This document shows positions 18,614 through 28,024 of a stretch of 64,000 nucleotides of DNA, one piece after another. How positions within the stretch are numbered: the first letter of the stretch is position 1; each line of letters opens with the position of its first letter. The position numbers were made by a program, and so were the translations under genes. This DNA comes from JAXMDC01 sp046349035 (GTDB lineage: Bacteria > Pseudomonadota > Alphaproteobacteria > Rhizobiales > Kaistiaceae). A model generated the notes under the pieces. It made no database searches and had not been told where the DNA came from. It worked only from the letters and a program-made list of their open reading frames with translations. The DNA is taken from positions 496,001 through 560,000 of the forward strand of contig JAXMDC010000003.1 in the NCBI GenBank assembly GCA_046349035.1. The letters run 5' to 3'.

Positions 18614-20134
18614 ATGGATAGCCTGCTCCAGTTGCTCGAAGGCTTTCATGTCGCCCTGACTTGGCAGAACGTGGCCTTCATGTTCCTCGGGGTTCTGCTC
18701 GGCATTGTGGTCGGCGTGCTGCCGGGGCTTGGCGGCCCGAACGGCGTCGCAATTCTGCTGCCGCTGACCTTCGGGATGAACCCGACCTCGGCCATCATCC
18801 TTCTCTCGTCGATCTATTGGGGCGCACTCTTCGGCGGCGCGATAACCTCGATCCTGTTCAACATTCCGGGCGAAGCCTGGTCGGTGGCGACGACGTTCGA
18901 CGGTTACCCGATGGCGGTGAACGGACGCGCGGGCGAAGCTCTAACCGCCGCGTTCACCGGCTCCTTTATCGGCGCGCTCAGCGGCATCCTGCTGATTACC
19001 CTGGTAGCGCCGCTCGTCGCCAGGTTCGCGTTGCAATTCGGGCCGGCGGAGTTTTTTGCCGTCTTCTTCCTGACCTTCTGCAGTTTCGTCGGGACCGGCA
19101 AAGGCAGCAAAGCCAAGATTCTGGTGTCGGTGACGGCGGGCTTCCTCTTGGCGGCGGTCGGCCTCGACTCGATAACCGGCGATCTGCGGCTGACCTTCGG
19201 TTCGTTCCAACTGATCCGCGGGTTCGATTTTCTGGTCGTGGTGATCGGCCTCTTCGGCGTCAGCGAGATTCTCCTGACGGTGGAGGAGTCGCTGCACTTC
19301 AAAGGCAAGAAGGCGGGCATGGACCTCGCCGTCGTTCTGAAGACCTGGCGACAGATCCCGCGCTACTGGGCGACGCTGCTGCGCTCGATGGTGACCGGAA
19401 TCTGGATGGGGGTGACGCCCGGCGGAGCGATCGCCGCCTCATTCATGGGCTACGGTATCGCTCAGCGCTTCTCCAAGCGTCGCGACAATTTCGGCAAGGG
19501 CGAGGTGGAAGGCGTACTGGCCCCGGAGACGGCGGCGCACGCGGCCGGGACGAGCGCGCTCTTGCCGATGCTTGCGCTCGGGATTCCCGGCTCGGCGACC
19601 GCCGCCGTCCTGCTCGGCGGGCTGTTGGTCTGGGGGCTTCAGCCGGGCCCCCTGCTCTTCGTTGAGCACAAGGACTTCGTTTGGGGGCTCATCGCATCGA
19701 TGTATCTCGGCAACGTGGCCGGCCTGATTATCGTGCTGACCAGCGTTCCCCTCTTTGCCTCAATCATGCGCGTGCCGTTTTCCCTGGTCGCGCCGATCAT
19801 TCTCATCGTGTGCGCGATCGGCGCCTTCACGGTCAAGAACGCCCAGTTCGACATTTCGGTGATGCTAATTTTCGGCATCGTCGGCTACGTCTTCAAGAAG
19901 CTCGACTACCCGCTGGCGCCGCTGGTTCTTGCCCTCGTTCTCGGCGACCGCGCGGAGAACGCGTTCCGCCGCGCCTTGATCGGCTCGGGCGGAGACCTCG
20001 GGGTCTTCTTCTCCAACACACTGGTGTCGACGCTGATGATCATCGGCTTCGCCCTCCTCTTGTGGAGTCCGATCCTCCAGGGAATTTCATGGCTACGCCG
20101 GCGCGCGACACCGCCTGCCGCGGCGAGCACGTGA
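18614..20134 (+). CDS. tctA: Tripartite tricarboxylate transporter large permease subunit
   Basis: 506 aa with about 10-12 membrane helices. The signature GVLPGLGGPNGVAILLPLTF lies near residue 37, with WGALFGGAITSILFNIPGE after it and a second glycine-rich repeat near 270. It forms the translocation channel with TctB and takes ligand from a TctC protein. It is followed by an overlapping oxidoreductase gene (GTGA, 20131-20134), which suggests that the imported acid is oxidised by that enzyme. Confidence 0.94.
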   Translation: MDSLLQLLEGFHVALTWQNVAFMFLGVLLGIVVGVLPGLGGPNGVAILLPLTFGMNPTSAIILLSSIYWGALFGGAITSILFNIPGEAWSVATTFDGYPMAVNGRAGEALTAAFTGSFIGALSGILLITLVAPLVARFALQFGPAEFFAVFFLTFCSFVGTGKGSKAKILVSVTAGFLLAAVGLDSITGDLRLTFGSFQLIRGFDFLVVVIGLFGVSEILLTVEESLHFKGKKAGMDLAVVLKTWRQIPRYWATLLRSMVTGIWMGVTPGGAIAASFMGYGIAQRFSKRRDNFGKGEVEGVLAPETAAHAAGTSALLPMLALGIPGSATAAVLLGGLLVWGLQPGPLLFVEHKDFVWGLIASMYLGNVAGLIIVLTSVPLFASIMRVPFSLVAPIILIVCAIGAFTVKNAQFDISVMLIFGIVGYVFKKLDYPLAPLVLALVLGDRAENAFRRALIGSGGDLGVFFSNTLVSTLMIIGFALLLWSPILQGISWLRRRATPPAAAST

Positions 20135-23100
20135 CCAGCGTGCTCGCCGCGCCCCGAGGCCCATCGGGTGCGGCGAGGAAGTCCGCCAGCACGACTTCAG
20201 CTTTGTCGCGGTCGGTCGATGCCGCCGCTCGTGCCGATCTTGAGCGGAAGCTCGGCGTGTCTCTGCGAGGCGAGGTCCGCTTCGACCGAGCTACATGCGG
20301 CCGCTACGCGGCTGACGCTTCGATCTACCAGATCATGCCCGTCGGCGTGGTCTTCCCCAAGAGCGAGGACGATGTCGAGGCCGTGCTCGCCATCGCTGCG
20401 GAGGCCGGCGTTTCGGTCATCGCCCGCGGAGCCGGTACGTCGCAGAACGGGCAACCGATCGGGGCGGGCCTCATCGTCGATTTCAGCCGTCACCTCAACG
20501 CCATCCGCGGCTACGACGACTTAGGCGGCACAATCAGGGTCGAGCCGGGGGTCGTGCTCGAACAGTTGAACAGCCGGCTTCGCCGTGACGGATGGTTCTT
20601 TCCGGTTGAGCCCTCGACCGCCAGCCGATGCACCATCGGCGGCATGGCCGGCAACAATTCCTCGGGCGCACGCTCCCTCCGCTACGGCAAGATGGTGGAC
20701 AACGTCCTGGCGCTCAGCGGCCGCCTCGCCAATGGCGAGTCGTTCGCGTTCGGCGAGGCCGTCGTGCCGGCTGCGACGCGCTCCGCGGCGACGACCGGCC
20801 TCGGCGAGCGGATGCTCGCCCTGGCGTCCCGGGAGAGAACCGAGATCGAGGCGGTCTACCCGAAGGTTCAGCGGCGCGTCGGCGGCTACAATCTCGACGA
20901 GTTGCTCGCCGCCAAACCGAATTTGTCGCATCTTTTGGTGGGCTCGGAGGGAACGCTGGCGCTGACCACCGAGGTCGGGCTGAAGCTTGCCCGCCTGCCG
21001 GCGCATCGCGTCATCGGCGTCTGTCAGTTTCCGAGCTTCCGATCGGCCATGGAGACGACGCGTCACCTGGTAGCGCTGGGGCCGGTGGCGGTCGAACTGA
21101 TCGACAATAACGTGCTTGAACTCGGGGCAGAGATTCCGATCTTTCGCGCGGCGCTCGCCGACATGACGCGTGGCCGGCCAAATTGCCTGCTGGTGGTCGA
21201 GTTCGCCGGCGAGGACATGGCTGCGCTTGGGTCGGATCTCGATCGGCTTGACGAGTGCATGGCCGATCACGGCTTCCCTAACGCGGTCGTTCGCGTCGTC
21301 GAGCCCGGCCGTCAGCGCCAGATCTGGGAGGTGCGAGAGTCGTGCCTGAATATCATGATGTCGATGAAGGGCGACGGTAAGCCCGTTTCCTTCATCGAAG
21401 ATTGTGCGGTGCCGCTCGAACACCTGGCCGACTACACCGAGGCGATCGGCGCCCTCTTCGAGCGCTATGGGACGCGCGGCACCTGGTACGCGCATGCCTC
21501 GGTCGGCTGCCTGCACGTGCGGCCGATCCTCAACATGAAGGACGCCAACGGCGTCAGGCAGATGCGGGAGATCGCGGAGGCCGCCTGCGATCTCGTCAAA
21601 CGCTTCAAGGGTTCCCATTCCGGAGAGCATGGCGACGGCATCTCCCGCTCGGACCTTCACGCAAAGATGTTCGGGCCGCGTCTCGTCCGGGCCTTCGAGG
21701 AGGTGAAGGACGCCTTCGATCCCGACAACCGCTTGAACCCCGGTAAGATCGTGCGGCCCTACCGGATGGACGACCGTTCGCTGCTGCGCTTTCCGCCGGG
21801 CTATGCCACGGGCGAACCCAAAGCGCCGGTGCTCGACTGGAGCGACTGGGGCGGCTTCGGCGGCGCGGTTGGGATGTGCAACAACAACGGTACGTGCCGG
21901 AAGATGACGGGGGGGACGATGTGCCCGTCGTTCCGCGCCACGCAGTCCGAACAGCACTCGACCCGCGGCCGGGCCAATACGCTGCGCCTGGCGATCTCCG
22001 GCCAGCTTGGCCGGGGGGCGCTGACATCGCGGGAGATGAAGGAGACGCTCGACCTTTGCGTCTCATGCAAAGGATGCCGGCGCGAATGTCCGACCGGTGT
22101 CGACATGGCGCGCATGAAGATCGAAGTGCTCCATCATTACTATGCCGAGCACGGGCTTCCCCTGCGCGAGCGGCTCGTTGCCTATCTGCCGCGCTACGCG
22201 CCGGTAGCGGCGCGGCTTCGCTGGTTGCTCAACCTCCGCAATCGCAGCGCGATTTTGGCGTGGGCCGGCGAGAGGGCCCTGGGGTTCAGCGCTCGGCGAT
22301 CGTTGCCGGAATGGCAGCGTCCATGGCGTCAAAGTGGGCCGGCTGCCAAGATTGAGGATGTGGTCGGCGACGGCCGCGATGTGATCCTCTTCGCCGACAC
22401 CTTCGATCGCTATTTCGAGCCGGAGAATCTCGATGCGGCGCAGCGCGTCTTGGTGGCGGGAGGCTATCGCATCCACCGCGTGGCGCCGGCCGGCGGGCGT
22501 CCGCTGTGCTGCGGCCGGACCTTTCTCTCGGCCGGCTTGGTCGATCAGGCGCGGGCGGAAGCGATGCGCGTGCTCTCCACGCTAGGGCCATTTGTGGCGA
22601 AGGGGGCACGGATCGTCGGGCTCGAACCGTCGTGCCTGCTGACTTTTCGCGACGAGTTCACCGCACTTTTGCCGCGCGACCAGGTCAAACCGCTGGCAGA
22701 GGCGAGCCTGCTGTTCGAGGAGCTTCTCGCCCGCGACATCGGCCGCGGGCTCACGCGACTGCCGGTCGCCGACGGGGGCGGGCGTAAGGTTCACGTCCAC
22801 GGGCACTGTCACCAGAAGTCGTTCGGAGCCATGGGCGCGGTCGAGAGCGTGCTGAAGTCGATGCCCGGATTGGAAATCCAGACAATCGAGTCAAGCTGCT
22901 GCGGCATGGCCGGGGCATTCGGATACGCAGCCGAAACCATCGACGTCTCGAATGCGATGGCCGAACTCGCTCTGTTCCCGGCACTGCGGTCGGCTAACGC
23001 GGACGAGGCGATCCTTGCCGATGGCACGAGTTGCCGGCACCAGATTCACGACGGGCTCGGACGCCAGGCGCTTCACGTTGCCCGGCTGATCGACCAGGCG

Positions 23101-23139
23101 TTGGATCTGCCGGCCGGCGGGCCGGGCGGGGAGGATTGA
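20131..23139 (+). CDS. FAD-linked and Fe-S 2-hydroxyacid dehydrogenase (GlcD/Dld-like)
   Basis: 1002 aa. The FAD-binding PCMH-type domain has RGAGTSQNGQPIG near 100. The FAD-linked oxidase C-terminal domain spans about 300-550 with HSGEHGDGISR. A cysteine region MCNNNGTCRKMTGGTMC follows near 582, then a 4Fe-4S motif CVSCKGCRRECPTG near 640, then a C-terminal CCG domain with SSCCGMAGAFGY near 920. This is the fused D-lactate/D-2-hydroxyglutarate/glycolate dehydrogenase architecture. GTG 20131 overlaps the tctA stop; ATG 20089 in frame is the alternative. It probably feeds electrons to quinone or a cytochrome; exact substrate unknown. Confidence 0.88.
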   Translation: MTSVLAAPRGPSGAARKSASTTSALSRSVDAAARADLERKLGVSLRGEVRFDRATCGRYAADASIYQIMPVGVVFPKSEDDVEAVLAIAAEAGVSVIARGAGTSQNGQPIGAGLIVDFSRHLNAIRGYDDLGGTIRVEPGVVLEQLNSRLRRDGWFFPVEPSTASRCTIGGMAGNNSSGARSLRYGKMVDNVLALSGRLANGESFAFGEAVVPAATRSAATTGLGERMLALASRERTEIEAVYPKVQRRVGGYNLDELLAAKPNLSHLLVGSEGTLALTTEVGLKLARLPAHRVIGVCQFPSFRSAMETTRHLVALGPVAVELIDNNVLELGAEIPIFRAALADMTRGRPNCLLVVEFAGEDMAALGSDLDRLDECMADHGFPNAVVRVVEPGRQRQIWEVRESCLNIMMSMKGDGKPVSFIEDCAVPLEHLADYTEAIGALFERYGTRGTWYAHASVGCLHVRPILNMKDANGVRQMREIAEAACDLVKRFKGSHSGEHGDGISRSDLHAKMFGPRLVRAFEEVKDAFDPDNRLNPGKIVRPYRMDDRSLLRFPPGYATGEPKAPVLDWSDWGGFGGAVGMCNNNGTCRKMTGGTMCPSFRATQSEQHSTRGRANTLRLAISGQLGRGALTSREMKETLDLCVSCKGCRRECPTGVDMARMKIEVLHHYYAEHGLPLRERLVAYLPRYAPVAARLRWLLNLRNRSAILAWAGERALGFSARRSLPEWQRPWRQSGPAAKIEDVVGDGRDVILFADTFDRYFEPENLDAAQRVLVAGGYRIHRVAPAGGRPLCCGRTFLSAGLVDQARAEAMRVLSTLGPFVAKGARIVGLEPSCLLTFRDEFTALLPRDQVKPLAEASLLFEELLARDIGRGLTRLPVADGGGRKVHVHGHCHQKSFGAMGAVESVLKSMPGLEIQTIESSCCGMAGAFGYAAETIDVSNAMAELALFPALRSANADEAILADGTSCRHQIHDGLGRQALHVARLIDQALDLPAGGPGGED

Positions 23140-23231
23140 GGAAAGGCTGGCGGGAGTCAGGACCGACAGGAGGCCGTGTGGGCAACAGGTCGCGGCGTAA
23201 AGCCCGACCAGCACAGTGGGAGGACGACCCT

Positions 23232-24269
23232 ATGAAGAACCGCATCCGCATCGCATTCGGGGCGGCACTCGCGCCGCTGTTTCTAGCCGGTGTGGCTTTG
23301 GGGCAGACGGCCGGCTTTGTCGATCCACGGGCGCCGATCGCCGACCCGGGATGCGCCGACCTCAAGCTCGTCTCGACCGGCGGGAAGTTCCCTGCCGACC
23401 CGTCGACGCTTGCCGTACGCTGGACGGGCTATTCCAACTTCGAACTGGCCTATAAGGGCCAGATCCTGCTGCTCGACGCCTATTTCGATCGCGGCAGCAC
23501 CTTCATGCCGCTCGGCTTCAAGGCCGTCGATGTCGGCAAGACCAACGCCATTCTGATCGGCCACGGCCACGTCGACCACATGTCGGATGCGGCGTCGATC
23601 GCCATCCGCACCGGCACTCCAATTGTCGGCGCTCCGGTCTCGACGGATAAGCTGCGGGCGCAGAACGTACCGGACTCGCTGCTGAAGACGGTTACGGGCA
23701 AGGACACCAAGGGCGAGGCGATGACCTTTGGCGCCTTCTCCATAACTCCGGTCCTCGGTCGGCATGGCGAGCCGCCGGCGGCCATCACCGCACCGTTCAA
23801 TGCCGCCCTGAACTCGACCACTCCGCCCTACACGCCGGCGGAGCAGTCAGAACTCGACGCGATTAGCGCTCGCGGCACGTCGGACGCCCGGGTTACCGCC
23901 GAGGGCACCATCGCCTACATCATCAAGCTCGATAACGGCTTTACCATCATGTACCGCGACAGCGGCGGCGTGGTTACCGCGGAGGAAAAGGCGGCGATGG
24001 CGACGCAGAAGAACGTCGACCTGGCGCTGGTGGCGGTGTCGGCGGCATTTCTCAACGACGACACGGCGGCGCGAGCGGTCGAGCATGTCGACGCCTATCA
24101 CCCGGCAATCTACTGGCCGGCCCACAATGACGCCGGGCGTCGCGGCCTCTGGCGTGCGACTGAGCCCTTGTTTCAGGCGGTGAAGGACAAGTATCCCAAC
24201 ATCGTCGGGATCAGCCGCACCTACCGCCAACCGGCCTGCTTCGACACGCGGATCCAGCAAGCGCGGTAG
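23232..24269 (+). CDS. Exported metallo-beta-lactamase-fold hydrolase
   Basis: 345 aa. Signal peptide about 1-24 (ending ALGQ) and the metal-binding HGHVDHM near 111-117, with downstream GRHGEPP and WPAHND histidines. MBL-fold enzymes hydrolyse esters, lactones or phosphodiesters; the UlaG-like layout is nearest by eye. ATG 23232 is chosen because the signal peptide starts there and GGGAGGA precedes it; an open frame continues upstream to 23031 without a plausible start. It follows the FAD dehydrogenase by 92 bases, possibly in the same operon. It ends at a perfect hairpin. Confidence 0.82.
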   Translation: MKNRIRIAFGAALAPLFLAGVALGQTAGFVDPRAPIADPGCADLKLVSTGGKFPADPSTLAVRWTGYSNFELAYKGQILLLDAYFDRGSTFMPLGFKAVDVGKTNAILIGHGHVDHMSDAASIAIRTGTPIVGAPVSTDKLRAQNVPDSLLKTVTGKDTKGEAMTFGAFSITPVLGRHGEPPAAITAPFNAALNSTTPPYTPAEQSELDAISARGTSDARVTAEGTIAYIIKLDNGFTIMYRDSGGVVTAEEKAAMATQKNVDLALVAVSAAFLNDDTAARAVEHVDAYHPAIYWPAHNDAGRRGLWRATEPLFQAVKDKYPNIVGISRTYRQPACFDTRIQQAR

Positions 24270-24283
24270 CTAGCTTTTCCCCG

Positions 24284-24308
24284 GGGTGTCGGCACAGTGC
24301 CGACACCC
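24284..24308. terminator. Perfect 11-bp hairpin between convergent genes
   Basis: GGGTGTCGGCA (24284-24294), loop CAG, TGCCGACACCC (24298-24308). It sits between the stop of the exported MBL gene and the stop of the minus-strand gene at 24327. No T tract on either side, so termination is inferred from position and stem strength. Confidence 0.6.
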
Positions 24309-24326
24309 GCAGCCCCGGCCGGCCCG

Positions 24327-24800
24327 CTACCCGAGGATGACCATAACGCCGGCGAACTTTCGGTCGGCGACACGGTGGTAGCGCGTCTGCGCGAGTTCGC
24401 CGAGGCGCAGCGTGGCGGCGGTCGACGGGTCCAGTGTGAGCACGATCGAGTGGTTGAGGACGACCGTGCCGGTTTCCTCGATGATGCCGGTCACAGTGCC
24501 GGTCACGGAGAGATCGAGCGGCTCGGCGAGGACGGGCTCAGGCCGGGAGATGGCTCCGGTGTAGCGCGGCTGAAGAACAGCGACCAAAGCGTTCTGCGAC
24601 CTGATCAGGTCGACTTCATCGCCAAGGCGCACTCCAGAGGAGTCGGGGTCGCCGTTCAGGGTGACAAGCTGATTGTCGACGAGCATCTGGCCGGAGGCGT
24701 TGTCGAAGAACGTCACACGGCCCGTCTGGTAGTCGGGCGCGGCGCCAGCGGATTTGGCAAGCACGATGGCTGCAAAGGCATGGGCGATCAACTTGAACAT
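24327..24800 (-). CDS. Exported protein of unknown function
   Basis: 157 aa. Signal peptide 1-20 (FKLIAHAFAAIVLAKSAGAA). The rest is beta-rich with short repeated phrases about values and tags (TGRVTFFDN, VTGTVTGIIEETGTV), as in small OB- or SH3-like periplasmic proteins. ATG 24800 is preferred to an in-frame start at 24905, because AGGAGG lies nine bases upstream on the minus strand. No catalytic motif. I do not recognise the family. Confidence 0.65.
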   Translation of the reverse strand: MFKLIAHAFAAIVLAKSAGAAPDYQTGRVTFFDNASGQMLVDNQLVTLNGDPDSSGVRLGDEVDLIRSQNALVAVLQPRYTGAISRPEPVLAEPLDLSVTGTVTGIIEETGTVVLNHSIVLTLDPSTAATLRLGELAQTRYHRVADRKFAGVMVILG

Positions 24801-24950
24801 GGCAGCGGTCCTCCTTCGACCAGTTGGGCGCCCTGGGGCGGGGGCGACCCTTTCCGGCTCCTTTCCGGAAACAGTCCAAGGTTGACCGATTAGTCTTAAT
24901 TGCACGTGAGAGAGTAGGCTTAACGCTTCCTTGCACGCGCTGGTTCGCCC

Positions 24951-25889
24951 TCAGTTCACACCGAGGACATCGCCGGCGTTGTTACGTCCCGCCGGGTACC
25001 AGATCTGCCGGTCGATGCCGGCCAGGCGGAAATTGTGAATCAGGGCCTGGGTGCGCGGTGCGATGAGATAATCCTGAAATGCTTTGGCTCCGGCGACGTT
25101 GATCCCGGCAAGTTTGTCGCCGCGCACGGCGATCGTCACCATGATGCGCTGCGTTAGCGGATCGCCGAAGACGAGTGGCGCGAGAGAACCGGGCCGGCCG
25201 GCCCGCTGCATGCGCAGAAACGGCGTCAGCCCCCAAATAGTGTAGCCGCCCTTCTCCGCCGCAAGCGCAATGGCTCCAGGACCGCGCGCCTGCTCGTCGA
25301 GGTACCAACCTTCTTTGGCGGGACGACCGACGGCTTCCCAAAGGACGTTGCTGAGATACTTCACCCCGTCGGCGTCGTTGACGACAAACGGCACACGCGC
25401 GGCCGCCAATCGGCGAAAGGCCTCTACCAAGTCCGAGCTGCCGGCGACACGGGCAGGATCGGAGGCCGGTCCGATCAAGGCCAGGAGATTGAAGAAGGCC
25501 GCCTGCGGCCACTCGCCGAGTTCGTCCTCCATGAAGGCCTTGAGGTCGGTGTGGCCATAATGGGAGAGAACGATGTCCGCCTTACCCGAGCGGGCCGGCG
25601 CGAAGACTGCCTCTGAGGTGGTGAGAGCCACGCGATAGCCGGTCTCCCGCGTGAAATCGGGAAGCAGCGCATCGTAAAGGCCGCCGTCAAGAGGTGTTAC
25701 CACTGACGACAGACGCACCAGCTTTGCCTCCTCGGGCGGGGCGAGAACCGGGCCGCGGACCGCAGCGCATGCAGCGCGCTCGGACAATAGGACGGCGGCG
25801 GCCGCCGTAACTCCGGCGAGCGCGTTTCGCCGCGTAAGGAGAGCCACACCATCAGGCGATGATGGAGGGGGGCTGTTGAACCTGATCAT
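24951..25889 (-). CDS. TupA-like periplasmic binding protein
   Basis: 312 aa. A twin-arginine-type signal (LTRRNALAGV) lies near residue 19, then a type II periplasmic-binding fold. VVTPLDGGLYDALLPDF, the ADIVLSHYGH loop and ALIGPASDPARV match the tungstate/molybdate TupA family layout (COG2998). It would bind an oxyanion or a small anion. No permease or ATPase gene lies beside it, which is odd for an ABC importer component. Minus-strand RBS GGAG. Ligand unproven. Confidence 0.72.
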   Translation of the reverse strand: MIRFNSPPPSSPDGVALLTRRNALAGVTAAAAVLLSERAACAAVRGPVLAPPEEAKLVRLSSVVTPLDGGLYDALLPDFTRETGYRVALTTSEAVFAPARSGKADIVLSHYGHTDLKAFMEDELGEWPQAAFFNLLALIGPASDPARVAGSSDLVEAFRRLAAARVPFVVNDADGVKYLSNVLWEAVGRPAKEGWYLDEQARGPGAIALAAEKGGYTIWGLTPFLRMQRAGRPGSLAPLVFGDPLTQRIMVTIAVRGDKLAGINVAGAKAFQDYLIAPRTQALIHNFRLAGIDRQIWYPAGRNNAGDVLGVN

Positions 25890-25958
25890 GGCTGGCTCCG
25901 TCTTGGCTGCCTAATCGGTAACGTCGGCAAAGGCGGCAGTCTCCTTCCCGCAGGCAAC

Positions 25959-26294
25959 CTAGCCGAGGTGAAGGTGCCCGATCCGGGTGTCGGGGTGGTC
26001 CTTAGGATGGACGAGAGGCTCTAAGAAGTGGACGCCAACCGCTGCAACACGGCGCCAGGCAACGCCGACCCGAGCAATCACATGATCGCCGGTGATGAAG
26101 AGGTAGAACTCATCGGGGACGGCATCGCCGCCCTCGAATTCAAGGCGGGCCCCGGATGGCGACAAGTTTCGGACCGTACAATCCATCGACATCGAGAGAT
26201 TGCCGTAGATGATGCGCCCGCCTTTGAGTGCGCGCCGCCGCTGTCCGCTCCGCCGATTGGCGGCGTCAGAACCTGCTGCCCCTTCGTCCGCCAT
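25959..26294 (-). CDS. PilZ domain protein
   Basis: 111 aa. RRRALKGGRIIYG followed by CTVRNLSPSGARLEF is a compact PilZ domain: an arginine-rich first motif and an N(L)SxxG(A) second motif. Most PilZ domains bind cyclic di-GMP. The RxxxR spacing here is imperfect, so binding is uncertain. A free-standing domain with no fused enzyme. It lies upstream of the TupA-like gene on the same strand, 69 bases away. Confidence 0.75.
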   Translation of the reverse strand: MADEGAAGSDAANRRSGQRRRALKGGRIIYGNLSMSMDCTVRNLSPSGARLEFEGGDAVPDEFYLFITGDHVIARVGVAWRRVAAVGVHFLEPLVHPKDHPDTRIGHLHLG

Positions 26295-26392
26295 CGTCCG
26301 AGCTGCCCCTCGCGGGTGGAGACCCAGAGGGCTTATACGCGCGGCGCCGCCCGGCGGGAACTCCGCCGCGCGCGGCGTGGCGTGTCGCGGCG

Positions 26393-27400
26393 TCAGTCGT
26401 CGACGACGATAGTGTGCGGAGTGCGGCCAACCGGAATGGATTTCTGGTTCTTTCCGGAGGCGATGTCGACAATCGAAATGTCGTCCGAAAGACCGTTAGC
26501 GACGTAAAGCGTCTTCTCGTCGCTCGAGAGGTCGACGCCCCATGGGCGGCTGCCGGTCAGGACGTAATTCTGGATCTTCTTGCTGGCGATATCGACAAAA
26601 GCCACGTGGTTGGCATGACCAAGGGTGACAAAGGCGGTCTTGCCGTCCTTGGTCATGGTAATGCCAACCGGCGTGACGTCGACCGGACGGAAGCCCGGCG
26701 GCGTGAAGCGGAGCACGGTCTTAACGGTATTGGACTTGCGGTCTATGACGCTGACATCGCTCGACAGCTCGTCCGTGACCCAGAGCTCTTCCTTGGTCAT
26801 GATGAAGCGCCGTGGCCGCGTTCCGACAACGATGTTCTCGATCGTGACCTCGTCCTCAGGGTCGATCACATGGACCATGTCGGCAATCTCGGAGGTGGCG
26901 TAGATAGTCTTGCCATCCTCGCTCACCATGATGCCCTCCGGCTCGGCGCCGGTGCCGATTTCATGGCGGATAACCTTATCGGTGATCGATATCACCTGGA
27001 CGGTCGAGTTTTCCTCGTTGGAGACATAGATCAGCTTGTTGTCAGCCGACAGTTCAAACATCTCGGGGCTCGGGCCGGTCGGGATGTGGTCGATGATGGT
27101 CAGCTTGGCGACGTCGATAACGTCAATGACATCGTCGTCACCGCACGCCACGTAGAGAAGCGTGTGCTCGTTATTGAAGTGCATGTCGCGCGGCCGCCGC
27201 GAGGTGCGGATGGTCTTAATGCGCGAGTAGTCCTTCGGGTTGAGGACAATGACTTCTTTCGAGCCTTCATTGCTCACGAATATCTGCCCGGTTCCGGCCG
27301 CGCCGGCAGGGCCAACTGTCACTGCCAATGAAAGCAGGCCAGTGGCCACAAGAGGGGCCAAGAGGCTGCTCTGGGCGGCTAACCGGCGCTCGAAACGCAT
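26393..27400 (-). CDS. Exported YVTN beta-propeller protein (PQQ-catabolism associated type)
   Basis: 335 aa. A signal peptide (about 1-34, ending GPAGA) is followed by seven repeats with the YVTN-type pattern, for example LIYVSNEENSTVQVI, TIYATSEIADMVHVI and TLYVANGLSDDISIVD. The sequence resembles the beta-propeller proteins usually encoded near PQQ-dependent alcohol dehydrogenases. ATG 27400 is chosen over 27448 because AGGGGA lies upstream and the signal peptide starts there. No PQQ dehydrogenase gene lies in the window. Role unknown; a periplasmic protein-interaction or sensor role is usual for the fold. Confidence 0.85.
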   Translation of the reverse strand: MRFERRLAAQSSLLAPLVATGLLSLAVTVGPAGAAGTGQIFVSNEGSKEVIVLNPKDYSRIKTIRTSRRPRDMHFNNEHTLLYVACGDDDVIDVIDVAKLTIIDHIPTGPSPEMFELSADNKLIYVSNEENSTVQVISITDKVIRHEIGTGAEPEGIMVSEDGKTIYATSEIADMVHVIDPEDEVTIENIVVGTRPRRFIMTKEELWVTDELSSDVSVIDRKSNTVKTVLRFTPPGFRPVDVTPVGITMTKDGKTAFVTLGHANHVAFVDIASKKIQNYVLTGSRPWGVDLSSDEKTLYVANGLSDDISIVDIASGKNQKSIPVGRTPHTIVVDD

Positions 27401-27577
27401 GAGACGTCCCCTTTTAATGGCGTCTGGAGAGACTGCATATTTGTGCATTTCTGTGCGATTTGCAATCTAAATGTATGAGTTTGCATGGTTTCGTATCGAC
27501 TAACATGCCCGCCACAACCAGCGCGCCGGCTCGGATTCAGTATGCGCGCAAGCGGCCTCCCATGAAAAGGCGACATC

Positions 27578-27865
27578 TCAACCGAACACTCGTTGGCACG
27601 CCAGCCAGGCGTCGACCCCTACTTCAGCACCACGAATAACCTGGTTCTCCACGCGCAAGACCACCCGGCAGTGGCCAGGCCAGCGCGCGATTTCCCAAAC
27701 CTGATGGCGGTCGCCGGCACGAAACAGCGGACGGCCGAAGTCGGCCACGAAGTCCTGAACTCCGCGGCCAAGGTAGCGCGCCTCAATCTTGGCGGCCACG
27801 CCGACCGGGTCGCTTGAGCAGGCGGCGAGCACGCCGACAAGGAGCATGGGCAGAAAGCGGCGCAT
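27578..27865 (-). CDS. Small lipoprotein
   Basis: 95 aa. Lipobox VLAACSS with Cys16 after a hydrophobic signal. The mature part has one conserved-looking block (DFGRPLFRAGDRHQVWEI) resembling the SmpA/OmlA-like strand pattern. Probably outer-membrane anchored. Divergent from rnd across 159 bases (27866-28024) without a gene. Function unknown. Confidence 0.7.
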   Translation of the reverse strand: MRRFLPMLLVGVLAACSSDPVGVAAKIEARYLGRGVQDFVADFGRPLFRAGDRHQVWEIARWPGHCRVVLRVENQVIRGAEVGVDAWLACQRVFG

Positions 27866-28024
27866 TCCTCAATTCCCCGCGGGCCGGCTTAGGGGATTTC
27901 CGGCCACTTGGCAAAAAGCGAGTGGCGTGGCTTCCACGCTCGAGCCTGCGGACAAGGCGACGGTTGCGCACCGGGACGGGATTGCTAAGGTGCGGCGCGC
28001 TGGCGAAGCGCCGAGGCCGATTTG

